A DNA stretch of 64,000 nt from Lachnobacterium bovis DSM 14045 (GTDB lineage Bacteria; Bacillota; Clostridia; Lachnospirales; Lachnospiraceae), in the NCBI RefSeq assembly GCF_900107245.1, contig NZ_FNPG01000012.1, positions 36,118-100,117 of the forward strand. Direction: 5' to 3'. The position numbers and the translations under genes are program-made. The notes under the pieces were generated by a model, which had not been told where the DNA came from, searched no databases, and worked only from the letters and a program-made list of their open reading frames with translations. This document shows positions 37,401-47,409 of this stretch, piece by piece (the stretch's first letter is position 1; every line of letters begins with the position of its first letter).

Positions 37401-38103
37401 TATCTAATTCTTCTTTATCTAAAACAATCTCAGTTGCGGGAAAAATTTCTACTTTATCTAGATTCTCTATTGAGCGCTGAGATTGTAAATCAAATGAACG
37501 AATTGTGTCGATTTCATCTCCCCACATCTCAATTCTTATAGGATTCATCTCTGTCAAAGGATATATGTCAAGTATTCCACCTCTAAGTGCAAACTGCCCC
37601 CTGATTTCAACCTGATAGTTTTTTTCATATCCTAATTGAATTAATTTTTTTACAAAATCGTCTAGTAAAATTTCATCTTCTGGGCGCAAAATCATAACCG
37701 TATCAAGCATCATTTTTCTAGATGCCACAGTATTCATTAACGCATCATATGTCGTAATTAATGTGCATTTTTCACAATTACGAATTTGTTTTAATGCATT
37801 TATTCTTTCTGCTGCAAGCTGATTTCCTCTAATATCTGATTGGTAAAAGAGGACATCTTTTGCTGGATAATACACAGCATCATCATCAAAAAATTTATAG
37901 TTTTCATAAAATTCTTTTGCTTTTTGCTCTTCACTTAAAACTATTAATTTATGCCTTTTTTCTTTATCAAGCACATATGCCAAATGTGGTTTACTCGCAT
38001 CTAAACATCCTGTAATCGTTATTATTCCAGATTTGTTTTTATAAATATCTGAAATTTCTTTATTTGCGTCAAATTGTTTTATTCCTTCTATAAATGTTTT
38101 CAC
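34498..38103 (-). CDS. mfd: Transcription-repair coupling factor Mfd
   Basis: An ATP-driven translocase that removes stalled RNA polymerase and recruits UvrA. The UvrB-like N-terminal module, the RNA polymerase interaction domain (SFSDLHIGDYVVHENHG) and RecG-like motor with GDVGYGKT (654-661), DEEQRFG and the TRG motif region are in order. The C-terminal TRCF domain is followed by a basic, Ser/Arg-rich tail of about 55 residues. The start is GTG at 38103, 3 nt after the pth stop, with AGAGG in the pth end. At 1201 residues it is of normal size. Confidence 0.97.
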   Translation of the reverse strand: MKTFIEGIKQFDANKEISDIYKNKSGIITITGCLDASKPHLAYVLDKEKRHKLIVLSEEQKAKEFYENYKFFDDDAVYYPAKDVLFYQSDIRGNQLAAERINALKQIRNCEKCTLITTYDALMNTVASRKMMLDTVMILRPEDEILLDDFVKKLIQLGYEKNYQVEIRGQFALRGGILDIYPLTEMNPIRIEMWGDEIDTIRSFDLQSQRSIENLDKVEIFPATEIVLDKEELDNGIKLIQKDAAKQVEKLRKQMRTEEAFRLKSHIDEIIEEWDNQINLNAIEAYLSYFCNDKISLLDYFDKDDTVIIFDELHRCIERGKQSEQEFSQSMENRLTKGYILPRQIEELFSYKELNAKLNKYKLISLAMLDNKTYGFDFLDEYNIKCKSISSYNKSFELLMKELIKFKEKKYKIVLLSPSRTRAKRLANDLQDNGINCFYSEDKDKILKNGELMVTNGSIHNGFEYTDFKFVVITETDIFGKKGKRKKKKRVYEGENIQSFSDLHIGDYVVHENHGLGIYRGIEKIEVDQKVKDYIKIEYAGNGNLYILATQLEMIQKYAGKDSRKPKLNKLGGQEWNKTKSRVKKSVKVIAEDLVKLYAKRSKEAGFAYGEDTIWQKEFEELFPYEETTDQELAIEATKKDMESTKIMDRLICGDVGYGKTEIAIRAAFKAVQEGKQVAYLVPTTILAQQHYNNFVQRMREFPINIASLSRFRSKKEQDKTIEGLQSGLVDIVIGTHRILSKDVKFKDLGLLIIDEEQRFGVAHKEKIKQMKENVDVLTLTATPIPRTLHMSLIGIRDMSVLEEPPVDRIPIQTYVTEYDEEMVREAINRELARGGQVYYVYNQVKDIDEVADRLQQLLPDANIAFAHGKMRVTELENIMYDFINGDIDVLVSTTIIETGLDIANVNTMIIESAENLGLSQLYQLRGRVGRSNRTSYAFLMYKKNKMLKEVAEKRLAAMKEYSDLGSGFKIAMRDLEIRGAGNLLGEQQSGHMEAIGYDLYCKLLNEAVKEAKGEKVEESFETSVDIEENAFIPDTYIVNEFQKLEIYKRIASILSEEEADEILEELIDRFGEPPVVVQNLLKIARLKILAHKLYIVEIIQRNNEIKLKMYEKAKINPANIPRIIELYKNKMRFISEPKCVYFEYITPKEKNSTPLRRRPNALSRGVPRNVSKNIEKKSTQSTIEVLEKLLNDMVKILLDS

Positions 38104-38106
38104 GTT

Positions 38107-38682
38107 TTACCTCTGTTTTTTTTGATTAAAATCGTTCATCGCTTTATCAATCTCATCCATCACAATTAAACTTGTAGCTTCACACACATCTTCTAATGCT
38201 TCCTCGACTAATTTCCTATCAGCATTATTAAAGTGTCCTAATACATGATCTGCCAAATCCCATCCTGCAGGTTTCTCACCAACTCCGATTTTTACACGTT
38301 TAAAAGCACTTGTACCAGTTTGTGCAATAATATCTTTTATACCGTTATGTCCGCCAGCACTTCCCTTTTTTCTAATTCTAATATTTCCTGGTGCTAAACT
38401 TATATCATCAAATAATACAACCATTTCATCTTCTGGATCTATTTTGTAAAAATTAATAATTTCTCTAACACTTTCTCCACTCAAATTCATAAATGTCTGT
38501 GGTTTTGCCAAAATAACTTTTTGTCCATTTATAACACCTTTTCCACAAATTGCTTTATGTTTATTATCAGTAACACTAATATGATATTTTTCTGCTATAT
38601 AATCTATAGCATCAAAACCAATATTATGTCTTGTTTTTTCATATTTTTTTCCTGGATTTCCTAAACCTACTATTAAAAACAT
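38107..38682 (-). CDS. pth: Peptidyl-tRNA hydrolase
   Basis: Recycles peptidyl-tRNAs by cleaving the ester bond. The 191-residue Pth1-type enzyme starts with VGLGNPGKKYEKTRHNIGFDA, containing the catalytic His20. KPQTFMNLSGESV and the GSAGGHNGIKDI motif follow. It is the first gene of pth-mfd and is coupled to mfd. Confidence 0.97.
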   Translation of the reverse strand: MFLIVGLGNPGKKYEKTRHNIGFDAIDYIAEKYHISVTDNKHKAICGKGVINGQKVILAKPQTFMNLSGESVREIINFYKIDPEDEMVVLFDDISLAPGNIRIRKKGSAGGHNGIKDIIAQTGTSAFKRVKIGVGEKPAGWDLADHVLGHFNNADRKLVEEALEDVCEATSLIVMDEIDKAMNDFNQKKQR

Positions 38683-38781
38683 ATTTATTTCCTCATTTTC
38701 TTAATCAAAATATTCAACTCATTTGTTTTTAGAATAGCAAAATACTATTTATTTGTCAAAATGTGTTTGTTTTTTATATGC

Positions 38782-38812
38782 AAAAAGGATGCCATACCAC
38801 TGTATGACACCC
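38782..38812 (-). terminator. Terminator of the spoVG transcript
   Basis: GGGTGTCATAC-AGTG-GTATGGCATCC followed by five T on the minus strand. Confidence 0.85.
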
Positions 38813-38831
38813 TCTAGCCTATTACTTAATA

Positions 38832-39098
38832 CTATTCGTTTGCTTCAATTAACTCTTGATATTTTGTAAGTATCATATTCTGTAATCCTTCTCTTGTGCG
38901 AGAATTGATTGGATGTGCAATATCTCTGTATTCACCATCCGCAGCTTTGCGACTAGGCATAGCTATAAATAACCCTTTCTCTCCTTCGATTACTTTAATG
39001 TCATGAACTACAAACTCATCTTCGATTGTTATTGATACAACCGCTTTCATTTTTCCTTCTTTTTCGACCTTACGGATACGAATATCTGTAATTTCCAT
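38832..39098 (-). CDS. spoVG: SpoVG-family RNA/DNA-binding regulator
   Basis: An 88-residue protein with the family core: [48 protein letters not shown]. SpoVG binds nucleic acids and affects division, virulence and sporulation genes in Firmicutes; it is widespread in non-sporulating species too. It is 54 nt downstream of glgD, in the same direction, and ends at a strong terminator. Confidence 0.94.
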   Translation of the reverse strand: MEITDIRIRKVEKEGKMKAVVSITIEDEFVVHDIKVIEGEKGLFIAMPSRKAADGEYRDIAHPINSRTREGLQNMILTKYQELIEANE

Positions 39099-39152
39099 GG
39101 CTTTTGCCTCCTCGTCATTTGTCCATTATTATGGATCTATTGTCATTGTTAA

Positions 39153-40271
39153 TCAGAGCATATAACGCTCATTTTGTTCAGAAACAATTTTGATTTCATT
39201 TTCCCCACAATAGTATGTATTGGCCTTAAGCGTTCCTCTGCTTTCAACAATACAATTCTCTACGTGAGTATTGTCTCCAATATATGCATCGTTTAAAATG
39301 ATAGAATTCTTTATAACACAATTCTTTCCGATGAAAACTTTTTTAAATAAAATTGAATTTTCAACTTTACTGTTAACGATACAACCACTAGCAATAAGGC
39401 TGTTACTAACCTCTGAACCTGTATTATACTTAGCTGGAGGTAAATCGTCAACCTTTGAATAAATTTTAGGCTCATCTCTAAAGAAATACTGACGTACATC
39501 TCTCTTTAAAAAGTCCATATTTGTTCTATAGTAATCATCTACCGATGCAATATTACTCCAGTAATCCGTAAACTTATAACCATAAATCTTTTTCACATTT
39601 TTGTAACGGATTAAAATATCGGTTACAAAATCATATCGATTCTCTTCTTGAGCTCTTTCAAGCATCTCGATTAACTGTCTTCTTCTTACTACGTAAATTC
39701 CAGTAGATACTGTATTTGACTGCGCTACAAGTGGTTTTTCTTCGAAATCAACAATTCTTGATTCCTCATTCATTTTAACAACGCCAAATCTTCTGACATC
39801 ATAATCACTTGGCATATCCTTACAAACAACTGTAATATCTGCCTTTTTTTCAATATGATAGTCTAACAATTTATTGTAGTCCATCTTATAAACACAATCT
39901 CCATTAGCTATTATAACATAAGGTTCGTGTCTTTTCTTCAAAAAATCGATATTTTGATACATTGCATCTGCTGTTCCTCTGTACCAATCACTATTTTCTG
40001 TTGTGATAGTAGGTGTGAACAAGTACATTCCGCCTTGTTTTCTACCGAAATCCCACCATTTTGATGAGCTTAAGTGTTCATTTAATGAACGTGCATTATA
40101 CTGAGTTAGAACTGCAACTGTTTGTATGTGAGAATTGCTCATATTACTTAATACGAAATCAATACTTCTATAGTTGCCGCCTACAGGCATCGCAGAAGTT
40201 GCTCTGTTTACTGTAAGCTCTCTCATTCTTTTATTATTACCACCTGCCAAAATAATACCTATTGTCTTCAT
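39153..40271 (-). CDS. glgD: GlgD, regulatory subunit of glucose-1-phosphate adenylyltransferase
   Basis: Shares the nucleotidyltransferase fold of GlgC ([13 protein letters not shown]) and the C-terminal left-handed beta-helix, but the N-terminal catalytic signature is altered ([14 protein letters not shown]), as is typical for GlgD. In Firmicutes GlgC and GlgD form the active complex making ADP-glucose for glycogen. The start overlaps the glgC stop as ATGA. At 372 residues it is of usual length. Confidence 0.93.
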   Translation of the reverse strand: MKTIGIILAGGNNKRMRELTVNRATSAMPVGGNYRSIDFVLSNMSNSHIQTVAVLTQYNARSLNEHLSSSKWWDFGRKQGGMYLFTPTITTENSDWYRGTADAMYQNIDFLKKRHEPYVIIANGDCVYKMDYNKLLDYHIEKKADITVVCKDMPSDYDVRRFGVVKMNEESRIVDFEEKPLVAQSNTVSTGIYVVRRRQLIEMLERAQEENRYDFVTDILIRYKNVKKIYGYKFTDYWSNIASVDDYYRTNMDFLKRDVRQYFFRDEPKIYSKVDDLPPAKYNTGSEVSNSLIASGCIVNSKVENSILFKKVFIGKNCVIKNSIILNDAYIGDNTHVENCIVESRGTLKANTYYCGENEIKIVSEQNERYML

Positions 40272-41542
40272 TTACTGTCACCTGCCTTAATAATTGCTTC
40301 TCCGCCTGCTAAAACTCCATCTTGGTAATCATCCATTGTAGTTTTACCTACAATTGCAGTATTCTTTCCAATTCTTACTCCCTCTGGAACTACTGATGAT
40401 TCACCTATTGTTACCAATCCAAATGCGTAAATTTTCGCATTGTATTTACTTGGTACTTCATCTCCAAATCCTAGCACGGAATTACTTCCTATGTCACAGG
40501 CTTCAGCTATAATAGATTTCTCTACAGTGACATTATCGCCTATTTTGGTATCTTTCATGATAATAGAATCTCTAACTACAGTTCCCTTTCCAATGTATAC
40601 CCCGGCACCTATAACTGAGTTCACCACTTCACCATAAATTTCTGACCCCTCGCCGATAATACTTCTTTCGACATGTGCTTCAGGTGAAATATACTGTGGC
40701 TCAATATTATCACTATTTGTATAGATTTTCCAGTACTCCTCGTATAAATTAAACTCTGGAATTAAATCTATAAGTTCCATATTAGCTTCCCAATATGAAC
40801 CTAGAGTTCCAACGTCTTTCCAATATCCGTTGTACTCATATGCAAACAAATTCTTTCCATGTTCAAAACAATATGGAATAATATGTTTACCAAAATCACA
40901 ATTGCTTTGATCTTTCATTGTATATAAAGCATCTCTTAAAACTGGCCATGAGAAAATGTAAATACCCATTGACGCCAAGTTACTTCTTGGATGTTCTGGT
41001 TTTTCTTCGAATTCTTTAATCTTCTTGTTTTCATCTGCGATTACGATTCCGAATCTGCTTGCCTCCTCAATTGGAACTGGCATTGTGGCTATTGTCACAT
41101 CTGCATTGTTTTCCTTATGGAAATCAAGCATAACCTCATAATCCATCTTATAAATATGATCGCCTGACAAAATCAAAACATAATCTGGATTATAACTTTC
41201 CATATACTTCATATTCTGAAAAATTGCATTTGCTGTACCTGAATACCACTCGCTGTTATCGCTTCTTTCATATGGTGGTAAGACGCTTACCCCTCCGTTG
41301 TTGCGATCCAAATCCCATGGAATACCAATTCCAATATGGGAATTTAATCTTAGTGGTTGGTACTGTGTTAAAACACCTACTGTATCAATCCCCGAATTAA
41401 TACAGTTACTCAATGGAAAATCGATTATACGATATTTTCCTCCAAATGCCACCGCTGGTTTAGCGACATCTGCTGTAAGTACTCCTAGTCTGCTTCCCTG
41501 TCCCCCAGCTAGAAGCATTGCTATCATTTCCTTCTTAATCAC
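40268..41542 (-). CDS. glgC: Glucose-1-phosphate adenylyltransferase GlgC
   Basis: Makes ADP-glucose from glucose-1-phosphate and ATP, the committed step of glycogen synthesis. [33 protein letters not shown] and the EEKP motif are intact; a beta-helix domain forms the C-terminus. The GTG at 41542 is chosen because GAGGAG ends 8 nt upstream, giving 424 residues, the family norm. A longer frame from 41650 would add an atypical 36-residue extension. It is translationally coupled to glgD and divergent from murC. Confidence 0.94.
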   Translation of the reverse strand: MIKKEMIAMLLAGGQGSRLGVLTADVAKPAVAFGGKYRIIDFPLSNCINSGIDTVGVLTQYQPLRLNSHIGIGIPWDLDRNNGGVSVLPPYERSDNSEWYSGTANAIFQNMKYMESYNPDYVLILSGDHIYKMDYEVMLDFHKENNADVTIATMPVPIEEASRFGIVIADENKKIKEFEEKPEHPRSNLASMGIYIFSWPVLRDALYTMKDQSNCDFGKHIIPYCFEHGKNLFAYEYNGYWKDVGTLGSYWEANMELIDLIPEFNLYEEYWKIYTNSDNIEPQYISPEAHVERSIIGEGSEIYGEVVNSVIGAGVYIGKGTVVRDSIIMKDTKIGDNVTVEKSIIAEACDIGSNSVLGFGDEVPSKYNAKIYAFGLVTIGESSVVPEGVRIGKNTAIVGKTTMDDYQDGVLAGGEAIIKAGDSK

Positions 41543-41823
41543 GTCTTTCACTCCTCGTCTGTCAGTACTACTGCTATATTTATTACTCTCCCAAATATTA
41601 TAACATAACTTGTTTTTATAAAACAACAGTTTTCGCACTTTTTTACACAATTTATTTATTTTTTTTATTATATCGCTCTTCTAGCCTTATTTCCCGTTTT
41701 TTTTGTTTTTTTCATTCTAAAAAAATATATTATTTATTACAATATTATTTGCATTTTATTTCATAGTGATTATAATATAGAAGTGATTCTATTTTTATTA
41801 TATAGTTAGGAAGGTAATTGATT

Positions 41824-43203
41824 ATGTATGAAATAAATTTTAAAACACCAATACATGTTCATTTCATTGGAATTGGTGGAGTTAGCATGAGCGCACTTGC
41901 TGAAATTTTGTTTGATCAACACTTTACAGTAACTGGTTCAGATATGAAGGAGTCAGATTACACACGTTCTTTAGCTAACAAAGGGATTAAAATCTTTTAT
42001 TCACAATCTGCTGACAACATTTCAAATGATATTGACTTAGTTGTCTATACTGCTGCAATAAATGAGAAAAATCCAGAATTTGTAGCCACAAAAGAAGCTA
42101 ATATTCCAATGCTTACTCGTGCTCAATTGCTTGGACAAATTATGTCTCATTATGCTAAATCTATTGCTGTTGCAGGAACACACGGAAAAACTACAACAAC
42201 TTCTATGATTAGTCAAATTTTATTAGAGGCTCAAGCTGATCCAACCATCTCAGTTGGTGGCGTTTTCCCTGCAATTGGAAGCAACTTACGCTTAGGTAAA
42301 TCTGATGTATTTATCGCTGAAGCTTGCGAATATACTAACAGTTTTTTAAACTTTTTCCCAAAATACAGCATTATTTTAAATGTTGAAGCTGAGCATCTTG
42401 ATTTCTTTAAAGATTTAGATGATATCAGAAATTCATTCCGTAAATTTGCCGGAAATACTCTTGAAGACGGCGCAACTATTATCAACGGTGAAATCCCTAA
42501 TTATAAGGAAATCATTGCTGATATGCCTCAAAAGGTTGTTTCATATGGCTTAAACGATACATGTGAATATCACGCAACTAATATCACATTCAATCACAAA
42601 GCATGTGCTTCTTTTACAGCTATGCACGGTGATGAAAAATTATTTGACGTAACTTTAAACGTTCCCGGTACACATAATGTCTCTAATGCCATGGCAGCTA
42701 TCGCTTTATGTGATATCTTAAAATTAGATAGAACAGCTGTTATTAAAGGATTGTTAAAATTCGGTGGTGCCGGAAGACGTTTTGATTATAAAGGTGAGAA
42801 AAATGGTGTAACTATCATCGATGATTATGCACACCATCCAACAGAAATTCGTGCAACTTTAACTGCTGCACACAATTATCCACATAAAAGACTTGTTCTT
42901 GTATTCCAACCTCATACATACTCTCGTACAAAAGCATTTTTAGATGATTTTGGTGATGTATTATCACTTGCTGATGTCGTTGTACTTGCTGATATTTATG
43001 CCGCAAGAGAAAAAAATACTATTGGAATCTCTTCAAAAGACGTTTTAGAAAAGGTTAAATCTCATGGAACAACATGTTATTATTTCCCTTCTTTTGAAGA
43101 AATTGAGAAATTCTTACACGAAAATTGCACTGAGGGCGATTTGTTGATAACTATGGGTGCCGGAAATGTAGTAGAAATCGGAGAACATCTCTTAAATAAC
43201 TAG
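41824..43203 (+). CDS. murC: UDP-N-acetylmuramate--L-alanine ligase
   Basis: Adds L-Ala to UDP-MurNAc in peptidoglycan synthesis. It has the N-terminal GIGGVSMSALAEIL Rossmann motif, the ATP loop GTHGKTTTTSM, DDYAHHPTEI and HPHTYSRT-like FQPHTYSRTKAF. ATG at 41824 lies 9 nt after AGGAAGG; an in-frame TTG at 41818 is only 3 nt from that site and is disfavoured. The product is 459 residues. It stands alone on the plus strand, with a terminator at 43217. Confidence 0.96.
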   Translation: MYEINFKTPIHVHFIGIGGVSMSALAEILFDQHFTVTGSDMKESDYTRSLANKGIKIFYSQSADNISNDIDLVVYTAAINEKNPEFVATKEANIPMLTRAQLLGQIMSHYAKSIAVAGTHGKTTTTSMISQILLEAQADPTISVGGVFPAIGSNLRLGKSDVFIAEACEYTNSFLNFFPKYSIILNVEAEHLDFFKDLDDIRNSFRKFAGNTLEDGATIINGEIPNYKEIIADMPQKVVSYGLNDTCEYHATNITFNHKACASFTAMHGDEKLFDVTLNVPGTHNVSNAMAAIALCDILKLDRTAVIKGLLKFGGAGRRFDYKGEKNGVTIIDDYAHHPTEIRATLTAAHNYPHKRLVLVFQPHTYSRTKAFLDDFGDVLSLADVVVLADIYAAREKNTIGISSKDVLEKVKSHGTTCYYFPSFEEIEKFLHENCTEGDLLITMGAGNVVEIGEHLLNN

Positions 43204-43372
43204 TTATCCACGTTATCCACATTGGAATGTTTATATTTTTCACATTCCTGTGTGGATTTTTTTTTATAACTCTGTGGATAACATCAAAAAAAGACACACA
43301 AAAACCTCCTTATATATCAAGGTATTCGCGTATTTTAATTATTCTTCCACAAAGTTATCCACGTTATCCACA
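43204..43372. promoter_or_regulatory. Cluster of five DnaA boxes
   Basis: Perfect boxes TTATCCACA at 43213-43221 and 43364-43372 are each preceded directly by TTATCCACG (43204-43212 and 43355-43363). A reverse box TGTGGATAA lies at 43273-43281. The cluster lies between murC and the helicase-loading genes. The first pair overlaps the start of the murC terminator. Confidence 0.85.
43217..43266 (+). terminator. Terminator of murC
   Basis: CCACATTGGAATGT pairs with ACATTCCTGTGTGG (one mismatch) and is followed by ten T. Confidence 0.85.
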
Positions 43373-43448
43373 TTTTTTTCACGAATTTTAATTAGCTTTA
43401 TAAATATTTTTCCCCAAGTTATGCTATCTTTATTTTTTAACTTTTGTA

Positions 43449-43457
43449 TGCTATAAT
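43449..43457 (+). promoter_or_regulatory. Extended -10 promoter of the dnaD-like gene
   Basis: TGCTATAAT forms an extended -10 element about 30 nt before the start codon; the -35 region is only AT-rich. It lies 77 nt after the last DnaA box. Confidence 0.65.
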
Positions 43458-43487
43458 TCGAACAGAAAAATTAGGAAGGTAATATTT

Positions 43488-44711
43488 ATGTCACTTATTC
43501 AATTACATAACAACAACGCAAACTCTTTCACTTGCGTTTCAAATTACTTTATCGACCATTATATGCCAGAAGCTAATGGTGAATATGTAAAAATTTATTT
43601 ATATATACTAAAATGTATCAGTATGGCTGAACCAGCATGCTCTATCGCTATCATTGCTGATTACTTTGAGACTACTGAAACAGATGTAATTCGTGCATTA
43701 AAGTATTGGGAAAAAGTTAACCTTATTAAATTAGACTATTCGAAAAATGAAATAACTGGTATTCGTTTACTACCTGTTACTTCACCTAAGGGGAAAAAAG
43801 CTAGTGCGTCAGATTCTATTAAGGCTGATACGCATTCAACACTGTCTAACTCTGAGGAAAGTAATCAGACAAACGCCAATGCCAACAATATAATAAATGA
43901 TTTTTCAAACTCTGAAAAAGAAAACAAAACAATTAATTTTTCAGATTCAAAAAATTCTCAATCCGATGTTCCTGCCAAAAAAGATTACTCTGCAAATGAA
44001 AGAGCTAATTTCGTGAATGATCCTGATATTTCTGAATTATTCTTCGTTATAGGAACATATTTTAATAAAATTTTAACTCAAACAGAAGTTGATACTATTT
44101 TATACTGGATAGACCAACTCCATTTTACGCCGGAATTGGTTACATATCTTGTTGAATACTGTATCTCTAAGGATCACACAAGTCTTAGATATATGGACAA
44201 AGTTGCTATAGCTTGGCACTCAAACAACATTACAACTGTTGAACAGGCCAAGGAAAATTCCAAAAAATATAGCAAAACATACTACGGAATAATGAATGCA
44301 CTTGGTATATCTGGTCGTAACCTTATTCCTGCTGAACTTGATTTTGTAAAAAAATGGACCAAAAACTATGCTTTTTCAATGCAAGTTATAGAAGAAGCAT
44401 GTCGACGTACAATTTCATCTATTCACCAACCTAGTTTTGAATATACCGATCAAATTCTAAGCAGTTGGTTTAAGAAAAAAGTACATTCTTTAGATGATAT
44501 AAAACAACTAGATATAGCTTATGAACGAAGTAAAAAATACAATACGAAGGCTCTTGATAACACTAAAAACAACGCTCAATCTCAAAAGAATGCTTCTTCT
44601 AAGCTAAACAACCGTTTTAATAATTTTAACCAAAGAAGTTATGATCCAAACAAACTAGAGCAGTTCCTTCTTAATTCAAACTTTAAAGCGGACGATAATA
44701 CCAAAAAATAA
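43488..44711 (+). CDS. DnaD/DnaB-type replication initiation protein
   Basis: An N-terminal winged-helix region (FTCVSNYFIDHYMPEANGEYVKIYLYIL) is followed by a polar Ser/Asn/Lys-rich linker (about 105-165) and two DnaB_2-type helical domains (about 180-255 and 262-345). The C-terminus is Asn/Lys-rich and ends QFLLNSNFKADDN. DnaD-family proteins remodel DNA and bring the helicase loader to the origin or to stalled forks. AGGAAGG lies 6-7 nt ahead of the ATG. It is followed after 29 nt by the ATPase loader gene, the usual pairing in Clostridia. Confidence 0.88.
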   Translation: MSLIQLHNNNANSFTCVSNYFIDHYMPEANGEYVKIYLYILKCISMAEPACSIAIIADYFETTETDVIRALKYWEKVNLIKLDYSKNEITGIRLLPVTSPKGKKASASDSIKADTHSTLSNSEESNQTNANANNIINDFSNSEKENKTINFSDSKNSQSDVPAKKDYSANERANFVNDPDISELFFVIGTYFNKILTQTEVDTILYWIDQLHFTPELVTYLVEYCISKDHTSLRYMDKVAIAWHSNNITTVEQAKENSKKYSKTYYGIMNALGISGRNLIPAELDFVKKWTKNYAFSMQVIEEACRRTISSIHQPSFEYTDQILSSWFKKKVHSLDDIKQLDIAYERSKKYNTKALDNTKNNAQSQKNASSKLNNRFNNFNQRSYDPNKLEQFLLNSNFKADDNTKK

Positions 44712-44740
44712 TATCATATAATGTATTAAAGGGGTGGCTT

Positions 44741-45724
44741 ATGTCAATTTCAAACACACAATACGATACGATAATGCGAACTTATAACGCACAACAACTT
44801 AAAAACCAACATGAATTTGAAAATCGTCAAAAGGAAGTTTATGCTAAAATTCCTGAAATACAAGAAATTGATCATGCTGTAAGTTCTGCATCCATTTCTG
44901 CTGCCAGGAAAAGATTAAATGGCGATATGGACTCTGTAAAAGAACTTAAAGAACAGATTAAAACGTATAATTCAAAACGCCATGAATTATTACGACTTAA
45001 TTCTTATCCTGATGACTATTTGGAGATTAAATATAAATGCAATGATTGTAAAGATACTGGCTACATCAACGGCAAGCAATGCCGTTGTTTCAAACAAAAA
45101 GTTATAGACCTTGTATATTCTCAATCAAACATTAAAGATTCCATAGCAAATGAAAGTTTTTCAGATTTTTCTATGGATTTTTATTCAGATAAACAGATCG
45201 ACCCTTCAAGCAACATGAGTTCCTATGCTCTAGCAAGCATGGCATATCAACGCTCACTTGAATTTGTTTCTGAATTTGAAAATATACACCCTAATGTTTT
45301 ATTTTATGGTAACACTGGTGTCGGTAAAACATTTCTATCTAATTGCATTGCAGAAAGTCTTCTTCGAAAAGGACACTCTGTTTTATATTTTACCGCTTAT
45401 CAACTTTTTGAAACTTTGTCAAGCGGTGTTTTTTCTCGTGATTCCGCTGCAATTTCGAATAATAAAAGTATTTTTGACTGTGATTTATTGATAATTGATG
45501 ATTTAGGTACAGAGCTTACCAATACTTTTACTAATTCACAATTATTCCTTTGCGTTAATGAAAGACTTTTGCGAAAAAAATCAACTATTATTTCAACAAA
45601 CCTTTCACCAAACCAATTGATTGATACATATTCTGAACGAACTTTTTCTCGAATAATCAACAATTATTCAATTTTAAAGCTATTTGGTGAAGATATACGT
45701 ATGAAAAAACGCAATATAACATAA
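44741..45724 (+). CDS. DnaC/DnaI-type helicase-loader ATPase
   Basis: An N-terminal coiled region and a zinc-type cluster (KCNDCKDTG ... CRC, about 104-121) lead to an AAA+ domain with Walker A GNTGVGKT (190-197) and Walker B LLIIDDLGTE. A sensor motif IISTN and an Arg-rich C-terminus follow. It loads replicative helicase DnaB onto single-stranded DNA. GGGGTGG precedes the ATG. It is paired with the DnaD-like protein. The 295-nt interval to prs holds no gene that I can see. Confidence 0.92.
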   Translation: MSISNTQYDTIMRTYNAQQLKNQHEFENRQKEVYAKIPEIQEIDHAVSSASISAARKRLNGDMDSVKELKEQIKTYNSKRHELLRLNSYPDDYLEIKYKCNDCKDTGYINGKQCRCFKQKVIDLVYSQSNIKDSIANESFSDFSMDFYSDKQIDPSSNMSSYALASMAYQRSLEFVSEFENIHPNVLFYGNTGVGKTFLSNCIAESLLRKGHSVLYFTAYQLFETLSSGVFSRDSAAISNNKSIFDCDLLIIDDLGTELTNTFTNSQLFLCVNERLLRKKSTIISTNLSPNQLIDTYSERTFSRIINNYSILKLFGEDIRMKKRNIT

Positions 45725-46019
45725 TCTGTAATTATGTATATGTTAAATTTGACTAATGTCATGGGTATTTTTACGTCATTTATTTAATTATTATCTAAAA
45801 ATTAAGATTTTTACCTTTTTATTTAATTTTGCACTTTGTTTTCTTTCAATTTTGTGATAAATTATGTATTGGTGAATATTTGTGGATATGATTTTAGATT
45901 TGACTTACTTAAATTTTATATTCCTAACACTTATAACGATAATAATATTGTATTATTTTTCAATAATACTTAATTATATATAATATATAAACTCAATTTA
46001 TTTATGGAGGAACCCCTAA

Positions 46020-47216
46020 ATGCCAAACGATGAAAGAATATTAGAAACAATGCCACAAGGTATCCTTGGACTTGTTCCAACAGAAAGTTGTAGTGAATTA
46101 GCTGAGAAAGTTGATTTATATCTAAAAGAATGGAGAGAAAATCGTGAACACAAACATCACAATGAAAGTGCTTTCCAGAATTATTACAAAGATAGCTATA
46201 TTATCAAACCATATACTCCAAGATTTGGTTCTGGTGAAGCTAAATGCGTAATCAAACAATCTGTACGTGGATACGATTTATATATCATGGTTGATGTTAC
46301 TAACTATAGTCTTACATATAGCTTATGCGGACAGACTAACCACATGTCTCCAGATGACCATTATCAGGATTTAAAACGTATTATTGCCGCTGCTGGTGGA
46401 AAAGCCCGCAGAATTACAGTAATACTTCCATTTCTATATGAAAGCCGTCAACACAGACGTTCTGGACGTGAATCATTAGATTGTGCTCTTGCACTTCAAG
46501 AACTTCAGCAATTAGGTGTTGATAACATCATCACTTTCGATGCTCACGATCCACGTGTACAAAACGCTATTCCTCTTGGTGGCTTTGAATCAGTTATGCC
46601 AACTTACCAATTTGTTAAAGGCATTTTCAAAAATGTACCAGATATTCAAATTGATAAAGATCACCTTATGATTATCAGTCCTGATGAAGGTGCTACTAAA
46701 CGTGCTATTTACTTAGCTAACGTTTTAGGTGTTGATATGGGTATGTTCTATAAGAGAAGAGATTACAGTGTAATTATTGATGGAAGAAATCCAATTGTTG
46801 CACATGAATTTCTTGGTGACTCTGTAGAAGGAAAAGACGTAATGATTATCGATGATATGATTTCTTCTGGTGAAAGTATGATTGATACTGCTAGAGAATT
46901 AAAGAAACGTAAAGCAAGAAGAATCTTCGTTATTGCTACATTTGGTCTTTTCACAAACGGTTTAGAATCATTTGATAGAGCTGTAGAAGAAGGTTTAATT
47001 TACAAAGTTGTAACAACTAACCTTTGCTACCAGACACCAGAATTATTATCTCGTTCTTACTATATCAGCTGTGATATGAGTAAATACATTGCATACATCG
47101 TTGATACACTTAACCACGATACATCAATTAGCGATTTATTAAATCCATATGAGCGTATCAAACGTTACGTACAACGCTATAAAAAAATGCAAGAAGATAA
47201 CAAAATTTTCGAATAA
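46020..47216 (+). CDS. prs: Ribose-phosphate pyrophosphokinase
   Basis: Makes PRPP from ribose-5-phosphate and ATP. The PRPP-binding loop VMIIDDMISSGESMIDTA and the FDAHDPRVQNAIP flag-type region are clear. At 398 residues it has an N-terminal extension of roughly 70 residues compared with classical Prs, as in other Lachnospiraceae-type enzymes. It supplies the PRPP used by Hpt elsewhere in this window. GGAGG precedes the ATG. It ends at a terminator shared with the convergent gene. Confidence 0.93.
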   Translation: MPNDERILETMPQGILGLVPTESCSELAEKVDLYLKEWRENREHKHHNESAFQNYYKDSYIIKPYTPRFGSGEAKCVIKQSVRGYDLYIMVDVTNYSLTYSLCGQTNHMSPDDHYQDLKRIIAAAGGKARRITVILPFLYESRQHRRSGRESLDCALALQELQQLGVDNIITFDAHDPRVQNAIPLGGFESVMPTYQFVKGIFKNVPDIQIDKDHLMIISPDEGATKRAIYLANVLGVDMGMFYKRRDYSVIIDGRNPIVAHEFLGDSVEGKDVMIIDDMISSGESMIDTARELKKRKARRIFVIATFGLFTNGLESFDRAVEEGLIYKVVTTNLCYQTPELLSRSYYISCDMSKYIAYIVDTLNHDTSISDLLNPYERIKRYVQRYKKMQEDNKIFE

Positions 47217-47280
47217 TATTCTATCATAAATTAAACGAGTAAAACAAAGACTCTCTTACAAGATTCTTTATAACAAAAAT

Positions 47281-47339
47281 AAAAGCGCAAATCCTTTAGT
47301 ATATCTTATTGATATTTACTATTTAGATTTGCGCTTTTA
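47281..47339. terminator. Bidirectional terminator between prs and the DUF2339-like gene
   Basis: AAAAGCGCAAAT and ATTTGCGCTTTT form a 12-bp stem with A and T runs on either side; it serves both converging genes. Confidence 0.9.
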
Positions 47340-47409
47340 TATTTTTGATTTTTTAGTTTTAAATTACTATTTCAATCTCATTCCAATATTTATATATCAA
47401 GATTAATAA

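Noticed and set aside
43204..43372. CRISPR-like array from the repeated TTATCCAC units
   Set aside because: Units are 9 bp and match the DnaA-box consensus; there are no spacers or cas genes.
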